Assembly (NCBI RefSeq): GCF_000003605.2
Contig: NW_003111970.1
Span: 351,818 to 415,817 of the forward strand
Reading direction: 5' to 3'
Length of the DNA: 64,000 nucleotides
Source of the DNA: Saccoglossus kowalevskii
Taxonomy: Eukaryota; Hemichordata; Enteropneusta; Harrimaniidae
Shown here: positions 1 through 13,203 of the stretch, in pieces
How positions within the stretch are numbered: the stretch's first letter is position 1
Layout of the letters: each line of letters starts with the position of its first letter
Program-made: the position numbers and the translations under genes
The notes under the pieces: generated by a model
The model's database searches: none
Seen by the model: only the letters and a program-made list of their open reading frames with translations
What the model was told of the DNA's origin: nothing

Positions 1-2122
1 CTTTCAAAAATCGTGAACTTATTTCTGATTTAGAAAAAAAAATGTATTCAAAGATTCATTAGATGACAAATGTGTGACTATATCAATACAGTTCACGTCG
101 ATTCCAGTTCTAGTTGATTTCTTGCTTCAATTGGTAACGTCACGTTTCAATCATAGTTCAAGCAATTTCAATTTATTTAAATTACCACTTAAAATGACGG
201 CGCCCGGCAGATAATAGTGTCGTTTAACAGCAATATGCCGGACTGGCATGGTCTAAATTGCTCCGTCGATACATGGACATTTATCGCCCCATTTCCATCC
301 TTTACGAGTAGCAGATCCAATCGGATAACCGCCCAACTTGTATATCTCATTTATCTTTTTAGATTGGATATTTTTTTTTCATAAACGTTTTCAACTATGC
401 TAAGGTGTTATACACATGGGATGTACGCCCTGTGTCATATTGAAGACATTTTGCACTTTGTACGCTCTGACATACTGAAAATGTAACCGCACTCGAAGTT
501 GAAAAAAACACATAATCTTTTATCGGAGCTTCTGTGTTTATTAGCGGAAAGTGCTGCCTCGTCTAGTTATATGATCTAGGAGCGGGTCCCCAGGTACTCT
601 TTGATAGAAGCCAACTAAAAGCGTTTATCAGTACCCTTTCCTTCTCTTAGGAACGCCGAGTGTTTCTCATTTTATTACTTAGGCTAAATTATTTAAGATA
701 AGACAGAAATGCATCGTGGCAGTTTATTAAGAAATTCGTTTGTGCTTTAGATCATCCGACACGATTTTACGGTCTCTGGCAGCGGTGTGAAAAATAACGA
801 TTGTCTTAGCATTGCAACGATTGAAATATATTAGAAAGTGAATTGAGTTGATATGTATGTGCTTACGGTTTATGGCCCTGTATCACCCATTTTTACAGAC
901 CTGCTAAGTTTTCGTGAAGAGTTCGTGAACTTACAATTGTTTGTTGATACATTGCAAGTCTTTATTTAGGAGACTTCAAACAGGAGGCCCGGCATTTTCC
1001 ATATTCAATAAAAGAATAGTATGACTCAGAGAAAACGATGGCATATCGCAACGTATTAGAAAACTACCGGAACCGGAAATGAAAATGTACAAGGTGTAAA
1101 TTTCAAGACCGAGCTACATAGACTGATCGATAAAACATCATTGCTTTTTAAATAACTTTCTTAATTGCATCGCAAGGACCTATTAAAAGCTAACCATTAT
1201 TGAAGAGATATACAAAATGAAATTAACGATAGATACTTTTTTTAAAGGTTTAAACTTAAGAAATATATGGGTAGTTGATTTCATTAATTAAGTACGACAT
1301 AAACTCAAGCTCTTTTAATAAAATTTATCAACCTAATTTGTCTATTTGACAATAAACGCATTTCATGTGTATATTAAATTGTTTCGATACTTTTCAAACA
1401 TGTATATGTAGTATGGCGTGGTACTTTGTTGATTTATAATAGCTGAGAACTGAACATCAAATTTTGTTTTTTGTGTACCAGGAGTTATATTAACTTATAA
1501 CGTTATTACGTTTGTATAATTATTAATTTGACATCACCATAATTTATACTAAGAGTGAAAACAAATATTTTAATTAAAGTTGCAGAAAACATTATGATGT
1601 ATTTGTAAGCATGAGTGATACAATAGAATACAACAAAGTGTTATTTTGTCTCGTTTTGATACTTCATAGCAATTTTCTGTTTTTGCATTGCCGAATATTT
1701 CTCCGTCTTTTGTTTTCTACACTTTTTAAAGTTCTCTGTGGATGTATTCTCTGGCGTGGGGCAAGTGTCAGTCTATTGATGTTGTTCCTGACAACACTAG
1801 AATAATGCATTTGTATATTTTTTCTGACTTTCACCTCAAATTCTTGTTGTATACACTAGTTAGTTTAATTACATTTAATTAATGTTTACAAATTCACTAG
1901 AGCTCGTATGTAAAGATTCGAAAGACTTTTTCCTTTAAAAATTGATCTATTGCTCAATTTGGACTGTTTCATTATCTCGAATTTTTTTATTTATCAGGAT
2001 AATTTATTGCTTTGAAAAATATATCAAATATACCATGTATATTGCAATATAAACAACATTTCACGTGAGTTTAATGTAAATCATACATTGACATATTATT
2101 TTTTGTTTTTTTTTACTTACAG
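1..2122. other. non-coding AT-rich stretch upstream of the first exon
   Basis: I see no exon with convincing splice sites and no repeat here. The only ORF (1611-1805) is low-complexity, rich in Leu and Phe, and has no family resemblance. The 3' end (about 2101-2122) is a T-rich tract ending in TTACTTACAG, a good splice acceptor, so at least its right part is probably the intron before the exon at 2123. Confidence 0.5.
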
Positions 2123-4693
2123 GGGTCATTTTTATTTGTGTTTATGTGTATTCTTAATGGCGAAATGGCTATTGCCTTGAGAGATCGAAGAGCACGTCTT
2201 GGTTTAGGAGTAACCGGAACATCATTCTCCAGCAAATACAGCGTTTACAGACGCACGCCAACGTCTCCAAGTACGCAACGACCAAGGCCCGACATCCCAG
2301 ATATAAATACCCCAGGAAGTAGAAATAGTTCATTTTCAGGTAGAGACGAAGAGGGCGTGTTCCAGAAAAGTACCAACCATTTTGTAAGTTAAATTGTTTT
2401 TTTCTGTTTTTCTGTGTAGTAGACTTTCGGAGAAATATGAAGTTATTTAATTTTAGTGTCGCATTTGAAAAAAAAAATCACCATGGCAACACACTGGATT
2501 CTTTCTTCTTCTTTACTGAATCCCCATGACGACTGCATGCCAATTTACTGTTAAAATGCTGATAAAACTCTCCCAAAATTTAATAAAAGTGTTGCCAATG
2601 TGTGGCAACTGCTGTAACCGTAAATGCATTGATGATTCTGAAAATAAACTATTTGTTCAATCGCAGTCGATAAACTGACCACTGATTAGAACGCCCAATG
2701 AACAGTGTCCCCCTGTATGCAAATGAATAAAACGCGCTAAAAAGCTTATGACCCGCGCACACACATAACAAATCTAATGTAATTGCTACATGCGTAGGAT
2801 AAACAAGATATAAAAATTTGTGACTCACGATACCAGATTTATTAAACGCGTGTCACAATTTCCATATATTCCTTGCAAAAAGCTTGAGACATTAGGTAAA
2901 ATTGCTCTTTTAATAAATCTGATATCGAGGGTAGCTTATTGAATGCCCGCTATATAGAATATACACAGGCTAATGAAATATGTGTGAAAATACCACGCCA
3001 GCCAAAGAAAATAAAAGTGAGCAAACGTATTAGTTCTGAGTACAACTTACATTATGTGGAGCATAACAATTGTGTCCTTCTTATATTAGAATATATAACA
3101 TATAAGTCAGCACATTGTACATTAATTCGCAACACTGTAAATATTACATTTATTCTTGCTAATGCAATATGGATGAGAATACGTCATTTTTAATATTATT
3201 GCTTTAATACTACATGTAAATGATTCATTGCATTTTGATTTACCTGAAACTAAAAACGTTGTCCATGCAGCACACGACAAAGTATTCATTAGGTAAAACA
3301 ATAACATGCGCATGTACAGTGCATATTTTGGTACGTACACTAAAATCACCACATATGTTTATTAGTGTTTTCATTTAATATAATACAAATGCAATATATT
3401 TAGTTAAAGTTATATTAGGATAAATCATAATTATTCAAGAACGTGCAGTACAATTTTAAACAAATACATATTTTCGTTTACTATGATATTGCACCTCAGC
3501 GAAAAAAAGAAAAGAATCCTTGCTTGTGATGATGGTTAATTGTACTCCATATCGTCGATTTCACTCGATGAAACAGAAATCCGCTTGCATATGAATATCG
3601 TAACTTAAAATTAGCACGTTTAACTTCTTTGAATGTCTGGCGCATCCCCACTCCTTCACTTTGTGTGATACTAGCTTTCATGTATATACGTTTTTAACTA
3701 ATGCGTTTGAAGTCGGAAAATATATTAGAATATTAACAAATTCCAAGATTATATGAAAATTCCCCCAAATGACTTGAAAATTAAATTCAATACTGAAAAT
3801 GAAAAGCTGATACAATGCAACCTGACATATAATAACACAACTACAAAGATGGCGGGGTATCTCTAAAAAAACTGCTTTGAATACATTTCAATACAGTTGT
3901 AACGTATCACTTCCCAGTGGACTCCGCGGGACAGTGAGAATATTTATTAAAAAAATGAATGTTTATGTATTGGAAAGGTGAGATAATGAAAAGGAATGCA
4001 CATCACGCACGTTTAAATCAATTCACTCTGAACGTTATTTATGCAAAGTGAGATAAGACTCGTGGATATAAATTTCTGACCTTTTCCAGAGAATTGAAAG
4101 CTTCGCTGAAAGATAACGATATCAATGGAGGTGTTAATTTCAATAGTGTAATGTTTTGGTTTCCTGTTATCGCCGTGGCTATACCTGAATTATTCTCATT
4201 CAATACTTTGCCTGTCAACTTTGATAAGAAACGACAGATTTCCAACATTTACTGTCTGCGTTCTTTGAAATTTACGACACGGGAATGGAAACCTGTTAAG
4301 CACGACTGAAATGACAAATATTAGAGTGGCCATGGGAATACATCTATCTCTTGCGCTGCTATTATATGTCCCTAGAGAGTGGGTCTACAAAGACATTTTA
4401 TGCATCTTTTCTCATCAGTAATACTTTGAAATAAGAACACGAATACATAATATGAATTATGACGTTTTTTTAAAACTGCGGCAGCACATCAGCATGGGTG
4501 TTAGGAAAATAAATATCATAATATATCTATAAATGTTTTAGTGTTTACAGTCTGAGTAGATACCCAGTTTTATTTATAGTTTTTTTTTCTATATTCTCGC
4601 ACACAGGAGATGAGATCCCGATCTGCTGCCGCGGCGGAGCCGAATCAGCCGGTCGTTATTGAACTGAGTGAAGAGATCATCACCAGTGTGTAA
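2123..4693 (+). CDS. last two coding exons of an unidentified, possibly membrane-anchored protein with a PDZ-ligand-like C-terminus
   Basis: Two exons read in the same phase. Exon n-1 is 2123-2383 (87 codons), between acceptor TTACTTACAG and donor GTAAGT. The last exon is 4607-4693 (28 codons plus TAA), after acceptor CGCACACAG. Both are phase 0, which supports joining them. The visible protein starts with a short hydrophobic run (GSFLFVFMCIL) that could end a membrane helix, then a basic juxtamembrane RDRRAR, then a Ser/Pro/Thr/Arg-rich tail, and ends EEIITSV. The end fits a class I PDZ ligand (T at -2, V at 0). I do not recognise the family; a tail of a multi-pass protein such as a claudin/TARP-like one is possible but unproven. 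Upstream exons are not visible and may lie outside the window. Poly(A) signals follow at 4929 and 5122. Confidence 0.6.
2384..4606 (+). other. intron between the two terminal exons
   Basis: This 2.2-kb interval is bounded by GTAAGT and a T-rich tract ending ACACAG. ORFs at 2939-3193 and 4094-4309 have no matching splice sites and look random. One YY1-like motif (AAGATGGCGGGG, about 3846-3857) is present. Confidence 0.55.
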
Positions 4694-4928
4694 TGCGAAG
4701 TAATAATAGAAGAACGTTATGAACTATAGCAACGTTTATCACAACGCATATTGAGTTGATTTTTACGTCAGAACTAAATCAAGTGATCACGTCAAATCAC
4801 TCATAAATATGGAGGTGTTTCATTCGGGCTGGTGACTAGCTGAATTGACCCCGAATAGTCTTGAGATTCGTTCTGTTTATCAGTTACTTCATGAGTATCA
4901 AATTCATTTTTCTTGAATCTCCACCAAC

Positions 4929-5127
4929 AATAAAATCAAAAAAGTTGGCATTTTTAAATTAATTTCTTAGTAAAACAATGCATGAAGCTAGTTATTTCTG
5001 TATATGCAAATACGTAGGCTGTGTAGAAGACACTTGTACATACTTACACAATACACTATGCATTCAATCATAAGTTTGTAATTTATTCTTAATACCATAG
5101 TATTTGAGTATTACTTTTGTAAATAAA
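4929..5127 (+). terminator. candidate poly(A) signals for the first gene
   Basis: AATAAA occurs at 4929-4934 and again at 5122-5127, 236 and 429 bases after the TAA stop at 4691-4693. Either could define the 3' end; the sequence does not say which is used. Confidence 0.4.
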
Positions 5128-5784
5128 GCGAAGATCGAAAGAAACTGTGTGAACTCAAACATGGATTATAATTTTGTATAACCTTCAAGATACAATATAG
5201 ACGAGAACAAGTATTTTCCATATCAAAAAATTGGAAAAAAATGTAGTCGTTCTTGGTACCTATACAATACAACCAAATACATTATCTAGCACGCAACGTG
5301 CCTTTTCAGAATGTCTCTTTCCTTGTGGAGACATTTTTATCCCCGTTTAATGTCCAATCGCGGATTGCATTTGGATAAATGAAATATTCTGTCTTTCTTA
5401 TACAAAATATAACCTAAACTTATTCAATATTGAACATTTACAAAGAACTACGATTACCAACTATCATTTTTGATAAAAATACACCCCGTTTTTGATAAAT
5501 CAAAACACCCTTATTTTATTGGAAACAACAATAAGATACGCTGACTTCTCGTTAAAGGGCGAGGCTCGTCTTACTGCGCATGTTAGACATTTGTGTTTAT
5601 AAACGTTGATTTTCCCACAATTCAATGCGCTCTTCTAATGGGAATCACGAGTTTGAAGTTTGACCTGGGGGTGACGTGCACTAATTACCGCCGGTGACTC
5701 CTTCGATATCTTCCAATCACTTAACAAATACAATATTAAAGCTTCGTATCGTCTAAGTTTGTACTTGTTGATTTGCACAACAGT

Positions 5785-5840
5785 TAAAGTCGCCATCTTT
5801 GTTTATATGAGGCCCATATATCTCGCGCATGCGTGGCACG
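5785..5840. promoter_or_regulatory. candidate promoter motifs: YY1-like and NRF1-like
   Basis: GCCATCTTTG (YY1-like, minus orientation) is followed within about 35 bases by CGCGCATGCGTG at 5824-5835, close to the NRF1 palindrome. The surrounding 5560-5880 is richer in CpG than its neighbours. No transcript can be assigned, so this is a motif-level call only. Confidence 0.25.
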
Positions 5841-5988
5841 ACGACTACCACCCTTTAAGTTAGAACGTTCCTGTGCGTTTGATGTGACTGGTTTTGGCAG
5901 AACTTGTAAAACAATTATATATTGATTTACGCCACCAAAACACTTTTCCGTTGTCTTTCTGTTTCAACTTTAAGTTTCTCCATTAAAT

Positions 5989-6035
5989 TCAGAATCCAGA
6001 ATTTAGAATCCAGAATTCAGAATCCAGAATTCAGA
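5989..6035. repeat. short tandem repeat, 14-bp unit
   Basis: About 3.3 copies of AGAATCCAGAATTC with one T/C variant. It is a local slippage repeat with no visible link to a gene. Confidence 0.7.
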
Positions 6036-7729
6036 AGTGTACGTGTTGCTTTAATGTTTGCGACATCAGAACTATTTATTAATGTCCTGTTTAATTAATA
6101 CGAACAACACAAACAATTATGTTTTGCAAGGTGATACACTAAAACTGGGAAGAAAAAAAAAACACTCGATTCCCTGCGTCTAACAGCCATATAACACAAA
6201 GGTTCTATCAAGTTTCAAGTTAGTCATTTATTGTATAAACTATTGCCTTAATAACTTTGAAAGAAGTACACTTTCCTAGCGTAAATCATGCACTCTTTTA
6301 ATTTTATCTTTTAGTTTTAGGGCGTAAAACTGTTATTAAACTTTCTAAAGTAACCGGGTAACTAAGCGCGAAACGTTCTTCGTTGCCATTCCGGGCTGTT
6401 GTCCACAAGCTACTCAGTCTCAGTCGTTACGATCCCCTTCCGGGATCATGGTACTGCTTTCGTGCATACTTTGCGATGTCCTCGTAATAACAAACCTAAA
6501 CCTAATCAATTACATAAAATAAATTTCCTGTCCTCGAGACATTCCCCGCCTCCACAACATTAAACAAATTGTCACCTGCCTTCAAGAGATTAGAAACTGT
6601 TACCCTGCCCTCAAGAACAGAGTTGTTGATGAACAGCTCCGAGCCCACTGACTGCTATTGATGCATCCAAACAACACAACACAACACAGCACACAGAGAA
6701 AGCGGTACCGTACAAACAAAGAGAAACACGGCCAGTTGGGATACCGGAGTGTTGGGATGGTGGAAGCACGTATACCTAGACCATAGCGGGACGGCATGAC
6801 ACTAACACGTTTGTCTCAGTACAGAGTCGCTGAATAGTCGGTATATATTTATACACGGGCGGCGACTCAATCCCACCCGAAGCACGATACCACATGCGAG
6901 CTTTGAAACACACGCACATTACGAGCAAGCAAGTCGTTGCTTTGGTAGGATTTTACGGCGCGCGGTGTGTACGGTGTTGTAGAGCATATGATAACGACGA
7001 ACACCTGTACTGGGTTCATGGTGTTAATTGATGAAAGCAATTAAATAGCGGCGTTCAAGCCTGGCTTGTGATTAATATAAACAAGAAAATTATATGACAT
7101 ACCATTCCATCAAGTTATCTGACAGCAGTATTAAAATGTAATATTAAAATAGTAAAATATGATGATTTATGAGCTGTGTTGGGGATTTAATGTTAAAAGA
7201 AGCTTTATATTACATTTTACTCAATGGATAGTCAATATGATATCTTCAAGTTCAACAATAAAACGACAATTCATCACACAAGAAGCAATCACGTCTCCCT
7301 CGTAAAAGCAAATCAACTGATGATACGACTCAACTGGCGAAGATGAAATATTATATGAACTAAGAAATTTGCCCAGTGACATATAATATTGAGTTACATT
7401 CATACACTCAGGCATATGAATCAATACTGATATTTCGATCTGCTTTGTTTATTATTAATGCAAATCCCATTGCGAATATGGAAATACTATTGTCCCGGCC
7501 TTTCATTTTTAACACCGTCACCCGTAACACAATAATCCTGATCGAGTTTTTTTGTAACTATATACAGTTCCATTACAAATTCTGAATTCAGTGATTATAT
7601 TTCAATTCTATATATCTAACTGATTTAGGAATCCCCACATATTCGACTTTCACAGTGATGTACATTTATTTCACCCTATACTGGGGGTTGTCACGTGACG
7701 TTTTCATTGCTTCAATTGGCGCATACACT

Positions 7730-8003
7730 AGCCCGGGGACCACTCCCATTCAGAAAGCCTATACAGGTTGAGCCTCCGAAATGTTCCTTAGTCACTTAGT
7801 TGTAAACTATACCGGAAATGACACAATTTTTACCGAAATGTTCTTTTCGCGCTGAGAATGGTGAAATTTTTAACATAAAAAGCCTCCTTCGACCTTAAAA
7901 TATAGTTTTCAGACATTTTTTGGTAAAATTTCCCCAGAACAGGGGCGATATTTTTAATTCGACAGCATATCTCTGTCTTTCCCAGTGTCCCCCGGGATTG
8001 GCT
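7730..8003. mobile_element. possible small inverted-repeat element
   Basis: AGCCCGGGGACCACT at the left end is matched imperfectly by the reverse complement of AGTGTCCCCCGGGATTGGCT at the right end, about 270 bases apart in otherwise AT-rich DNA. The match is short and no target-site duplication is clear, so this may be chance. Confidence 0.2.
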
Positions 8004-8159
8004 ATGTCAGACCGTGCGTCTCTCCAATAACTTCAGTTTTTCTCGATGTTTTGTTATTGTGTGATTGGAAGACCACGAATCTGTGTCTCCCAATCTCGCT
8101 CATGCTCTCGCTCTAAACGAGATCTTTGTTGCAATTTGCGCCCACTGTTGGTTAGAATA

Positions 8160-8990
8160 TTCCTCAGAATAACAATAACAATAACAATAACAACGACAAC
8201 AAAGCCTTTTATTTCTGTAGCGCTAAATGTGACATACACAAAGAATTAAAATTACAAGCAGATAGATATAGTTATATAAAAAGGGGACAACAAGAAGCAT
8301 TGCCTTTAAGTGTTGCCACCTTTATTCATTGTGACTATTTTTATTTTTGTATTTTAACTAAACGATAAGATAGGGGATGTGATGATTTTGGCATGGCAAG
8401 GTCCTGGTAAATAATATACAGAGAAATAAGTGAAATAATTGACAAAATAAATTAAACATTACATAGATACTAAGTTACTGCAGTTATTGGATATTGTATT
8501 TATCTAACAGAATCTTTACATAGAGGTGTTTAATTTTTTTTAGACTATTGCAATATTTAATATCATTTTCGATATTATTTTAAAGTTAGACTCCATAACA
8601 TGACATACACATTGACTTGAGAGTAGTTCTTCTATATTTTATACAAAAATCTAAATACTGTCTTGTACTATGGCTGTGTACTTCATGGGTATTTGTAAAG
8701 TACTTCAATATGTTTTCTGAGGCAACACCTCGTATGCCATAATTACATAATTTTTGGACTAGGATTTTGTGATCTATAGTGTCAAACGCCATTTAGGTCG
8801 ATGACAACACCAACTGTATACATATTAGAGTCCATAGAGGACGTGATTTCTTCAGTTAAATTAAATAAAGCCAAAGCAGTTGACATATTGTCTCTAAAAC
8901 CATATTGGCCCTTATGTAGTACATTATGTTTGTTAATAAAACCCATTAATCTATTGTCAAACAATTTTTCAATTCGATATTGATCTGTAG
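8160..8990 (-). mobile_element. 5'-truncated, inactivated non-LTR retrotransposon (LINE) fragment
   Basis: Minus-strand translation gives reverse-transcriptase sequence in two frames. Upstream it reads NRLMGFINKH, then GQYGFRDNMSTALALF and GVVIDL; downstream it reads AFDTIDHKILVQKLCNYGIR. This is the region leading into and through RT motif A, whose Asp lies in the AFD context, as in jockey/CR1-like LINEs. A frameshift at about 8790 separates the halves and stops follow, so it is dead. The 3' side (towards 8160) is AT-rich and ends near an ATTGTT microsatellite, a plausible LINE tail. The 5' end abuts the minisatellite at about 8991. Confidence 0.8.
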
Positions 8991-11826
8991 CTGGAAAACC
9001 ACTTCCTTGAACATCGTACTCTAATAAAACCACTTCCTGCAAATGAGACCACTTCCTTGATTATCGTATCCTAATGAGATCACTTCCTTGGATATCGCAC
9101 TCTAATGAAACCACTTCCTTTGACATCGTACTCATCATATGGAGCCACTTCCTTGAATATCGTACTCTAATGAGACCACTTCCTTGAATAGTGTACTCAA
9201 TGAGACCACTTCACTAAATATCGTACCCTAATGAGACCACTTCCTTGAATAGTGTACTCAATGAGACCACTTCACTAAATATCGTACCCTAATGAGTGCA
9301 CTTCCTTGAATATCGTACCCCAATGAGACCACTTCACTAAATATCGTACCATAATGAGACCACATCCTTGAATATCGTACCCCAATGAGACCACTTCACT
9401 AAATATCGTACCCTAATGAGTGCACTTCCTTGAATATCGTACCCCAATGAGTCCACTTCCTTGAATATCGTATCCTAATGAGACCACTTTCTTGAATATC
9501 GCACTCTAATGAAACCACTTCCTTCAACATCGTACTCATCATATGGAGCCACTTCCTTGAATATCGTACCCTAATGACACCACTTCACTAAATCTCGTAC
9601 CCTAATGAGTCCACTTCCTAGAATATTGTACCCAAATGAGACCACTTCCTTGAATATCGTACTCTTATTTCCTTGGATATCATATATGATTGAAACTACT
9701 TCTCTAATAAACCACTTCCCTAAATACCGTACCCTAATGAGACCACTTCCCTTGAATATTGTACTCTAATGAGATCACTTCCCTAAATACCGTACTCTAA
9801 TCAGATCACTTCCTTGAATATCGTACAATAATGAGACAACATCACTAAATATCGTACTCTAATCAGACCACTTCCTTGAATATCGCACTCTAATGAAACC
9901 ACTTCCTTCAACATCGTACTCATCATATGGAGCCACTTCCCTAAACATCGTACCCAAATGAGACCACTTCCTTGAATATTGTACCCAAATGAGACCACTT
10001 CCTTGATCATTGTACTCAATGAGACCACTTCCTAGAATATCGTACCCCACTAATACCACTTCACTAAATATCGTAACATAGTGAGACCACTTTTTTGAAT
10101 ATTGTACCCTAATAAGACCACTTCCTAGAATATTGTACCCTAATGAGACCACTTCCTTGAATAGTGTACTCAATGAGACCACTTCCTTGAATATCGTACC
10201 CTAATGAGACCACTTCACTAAATATCGTACCCTAATGAGTCCTCTTCCTTGAATATCGTATCCTAATGAGACCACTTCCTTGAATATTGTACCCTAATGA
10301 GATCACTTCCCTAAATACCGTACTCTAATCAGACCATTTCCTTGAATATCGTACACTAATGAGACCACTTTCTTGAATATCGTACCCTAATGAGACCACT
10401 TCCTTGAATATCGTACACTAATGAGACCACTTTCTTGAATATCGTACCCTAATGAGACCACTTCCTTGAATATCGTACACTAATGAGACCACTTCACTAA
10501 ATATCGTACCCTAATGAGTCCACTTTCTTGAATATCGTACCCTAATGAGACCACTTCCTTGAATATCGTACACTAATGAGACAACTTCACTAAATATCGT
10601 ACCCCAATGAGTCCACTTCCTTGAATATCGTACCCTAATGAGATCACTTCCTTGGATATCGCACTCTAATGAAACCACTTCCTTCAACATCGTACTCATC
10701 ATATGGAGCCACTTTCCTAAACATCGTACCCAAATGAGACCACTTCCTTGATCATTGTACTCAATGAGACCACTTCCTAGAATATCGTACCCTACTAAGA
10801 CCACTTCACTAAATATCGTAACATAGTGAGACCACTTTTTTGAATATTGTACCCTAATGAGACCACTTCCTAGAATATTGTACCCTAATGAGACCACTTC
10901 CTTGAATAGTGTACTCAATGAGACCACTTCCTTGAATATCGTACCCTAATGAGACCACTTCACTAAATATCGTACCCTAATGAGTCCACTTCCTTGAATA
11001 TCGTACCTCAATGAGTCCACTTCCTTGAATATCGTACCTCAATGAGTCCACTTCCTTGAATATCGTACCCCAATGAGTCCACTTCCTTGAATATCGCACT
11101 CTAATGAAACCACTTCTTCAACATCGTACTCATCATATGGAGCCACTTCCCTAAATACCGTACTCTAATCAGATCACTTCCTTGAATATCGTACACTAAT
11201 GAGACAACTTCACTAAATATCGTACCCTAATGAGTCCTCTTCCTTGAATATCGTATCCTAATGAGACCACTTCCTTGAATATTGTACCCTAATGAGATCA
11301 CTTCCCTAAATACCGTACTCTAATCAGACCACTTCCTTGAATATTGTACTCAATGAGACCACTTCCTTGAATGTCGTACCCTAATAAGACCACTTTCGTG
11401 AATGTCGTACCTCAATGAGACCACTTCCTTGAATATTGTACTCAATGAGACCACTTCCTTGAATGTCGTACCCTAATAAGACCACTTCTTGAATATCGTA
11501 CCCTAATGAGACCACTTCCTTGAATGTCGTACCCTAATGAGACCACTTCCTTGAATATCGTACCCTAATGAGTCCACTTCCTTGAATATTGTACTCAATG
11601 AGACCACTTCCTTGAATATCGTACCCTAATGAGACGACTTCCGTGAATATTGTACTCAATGGGTCCACTTCCTTGAATATCGTATCCTAATAAGACCACT
11701 TCACTAAATATCGTACCCTAATGAGTCCACTTCCTTGAATATTGTACTCAATGAGACCACTTCCTTGAATATCGTACCCTAATGAGACGACTTCCGTGAA
11801 TATTGTACTCCAATGAGACCACAACA
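8991..11826. repeat. 2.8-kb minisatellite, about 31-bp unit, with higher-order structure
   Basis: Roughly 90 tandem units share the core CACTTCCTTGAATATCG. The period is usually 31 bp, with 30-bp variants ending TACTCAAT. Variant units (ACTTCACTAAATATCG, CTCATCATATGGAGCC, CTTGATCATTG, ACATAGTGAG) recur in the same order, notably at about 9885-10190 and 10660-10925, which shows amplification of multi-unit blocks. Minus-strand ORFs of up to 138 codons across the array are by-products of a 93-bp (3 x 31) reading-frame cycle and are not genes. Confidence 0.97.
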
Positions 11827-12810
11827 CGACCTATAATGAACAACACATTGAATTTGTATTTTGAAAACACTCAATACTATACTGGTTGAAAATGTTTGTT
11901 TTTACACGAGAGAAGTTATTTATACTATATTCCTAATATCCACATAATTCAAATCAATATTGGCAGCATATTTACACGCTATTTAGTAAAAAATGTGAGG
12001 TATGAGCGTAAATGAGACCATAGGATACTGGTGGTTAAGTGAATGATGTTGATGACCCCCTTATGATTGTGCATTACTGGCACCTCGAAATTAACACACC
12101 ATGGACGCCGATGATTGCAAGAGGAAACGCTCGCCACAAAACCCCTAGTTATCTCCGGAAATATCAGCAATTCATAGACTTGGTGTCTCGTTTGGCGCTT
12201 CACACCAGCAGGGAATACTATGAATATGCGAATACTAATTGAATACAATTTTAATCATCCGGACAATACGGCAGGAAAATAATATTATCATTGCTCAATT
12301 CTTCGCGCAGCTGCCAGTGACCTTGGCTAGTCAATTCAATTATGTTTAGTCATATGTTACGCTGACAATCTAAACCAATGACACGCGAAATTAAAAAGTA
12401 ATAAACTTAAGAGCTACATTGATAATTGAAAGAATAGAGGATGCGTTTGGTTAATACCTACAACTTTTCAATTAGATTTTCCGGCTCGTAGAACTGTTTA
12501 GACTCCACTACTCATATATCACCACGCATCGGAGAGGGGAATGTAAACTGATATGCGGAAAATATAGAGAAAAATTCAGTGTCTGTTTTGATTATTGTAT
12601 ATTAGATGGAGTAGAAGTTGCACCCGTAGCATTGCATGTCTTTATGATATTGAAAGCGGCGTGCCACCATAAAACATATTCAATATTGTATTCAATACAG
12701 CGTGTTAGTGTGTGAAGTTGAATGTGATTTATCGTTAACCGCACAACGTTCTTTCGATGGAAGTTCGACGCCAATGCGCAACGGCACAACGGCATTTCGA
12801 TTGTTTACAG
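11827..12810. other. intergenic, nothing recognised
   Basis: AT-rich sequence with only short ORFs on opposite strands (11979-12248) that overlap each other and lack coding character. Confidence 0.5.
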
Positions 12811-13203
12811 NNNNNNNNNNNNNNNNNNNNNNNNNNNNNNNNNNNNNNNNNNNNNNNNNNNNNNNNNNNNNNNNNNNNNNNNNNNNNNNNNNNNNNNNNN
12901 NNNNNNNNNNNNNNNNNNNNNNNNNNNNNNNNNNNNNNNNNNNNNNNNNNNNNNNNNNNNNNNNNNNNNNNNNNNNNNNNNNNNNNNNNNNNNNNNNNNN
13001 NNNNNNNNNNNNNNNNNNNNNNNNNNNNNNNNNNNNNNNNNNNNNNNNNNNNNNNNNNNNNNNNNNNNNNNNNNNNNNNNNNNNNNNNNNNNNNNNNNNN
13101 NNNNNNNNNNNNNNNNNNNNNNNNNNNNNNNNNNNNNNNNNNNNNNNNNNNNNNNNNNNNNNNNNNNNNNNNNNNNNNNNNNNNNNNNNNNNNNNNNNNN
13201 NNN
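12811..13203. other. assembly gap (393 N)
   Basis: A run of N. Any ORF crossing it is an artefact. Confidence 1.

Larger units (their letters stand above)
5128..7729. other. intergenic DNA with two possible promoter patches
   Basis: No exon is supported. A CpG-rich patch lies near 5560-5840 (see separate entry). Around 6840-6960 a GTATATATTTATAC TATA-like block is followed by GC-rich sequence, but no exon can be attached to it. The ORFs at 6600-6797 and 7221-7585 look random. Confidence 0.4.

Noticed and set aside
9801-10927. Minus-strand ORFs of 75-138 codons with repeats like EVVSLGYDIQGSGLI
   Set aside because: They follow the 31-bp minisatellite, and 31 is not a multiple of three, so a 93-bp cycle stays open by chance.
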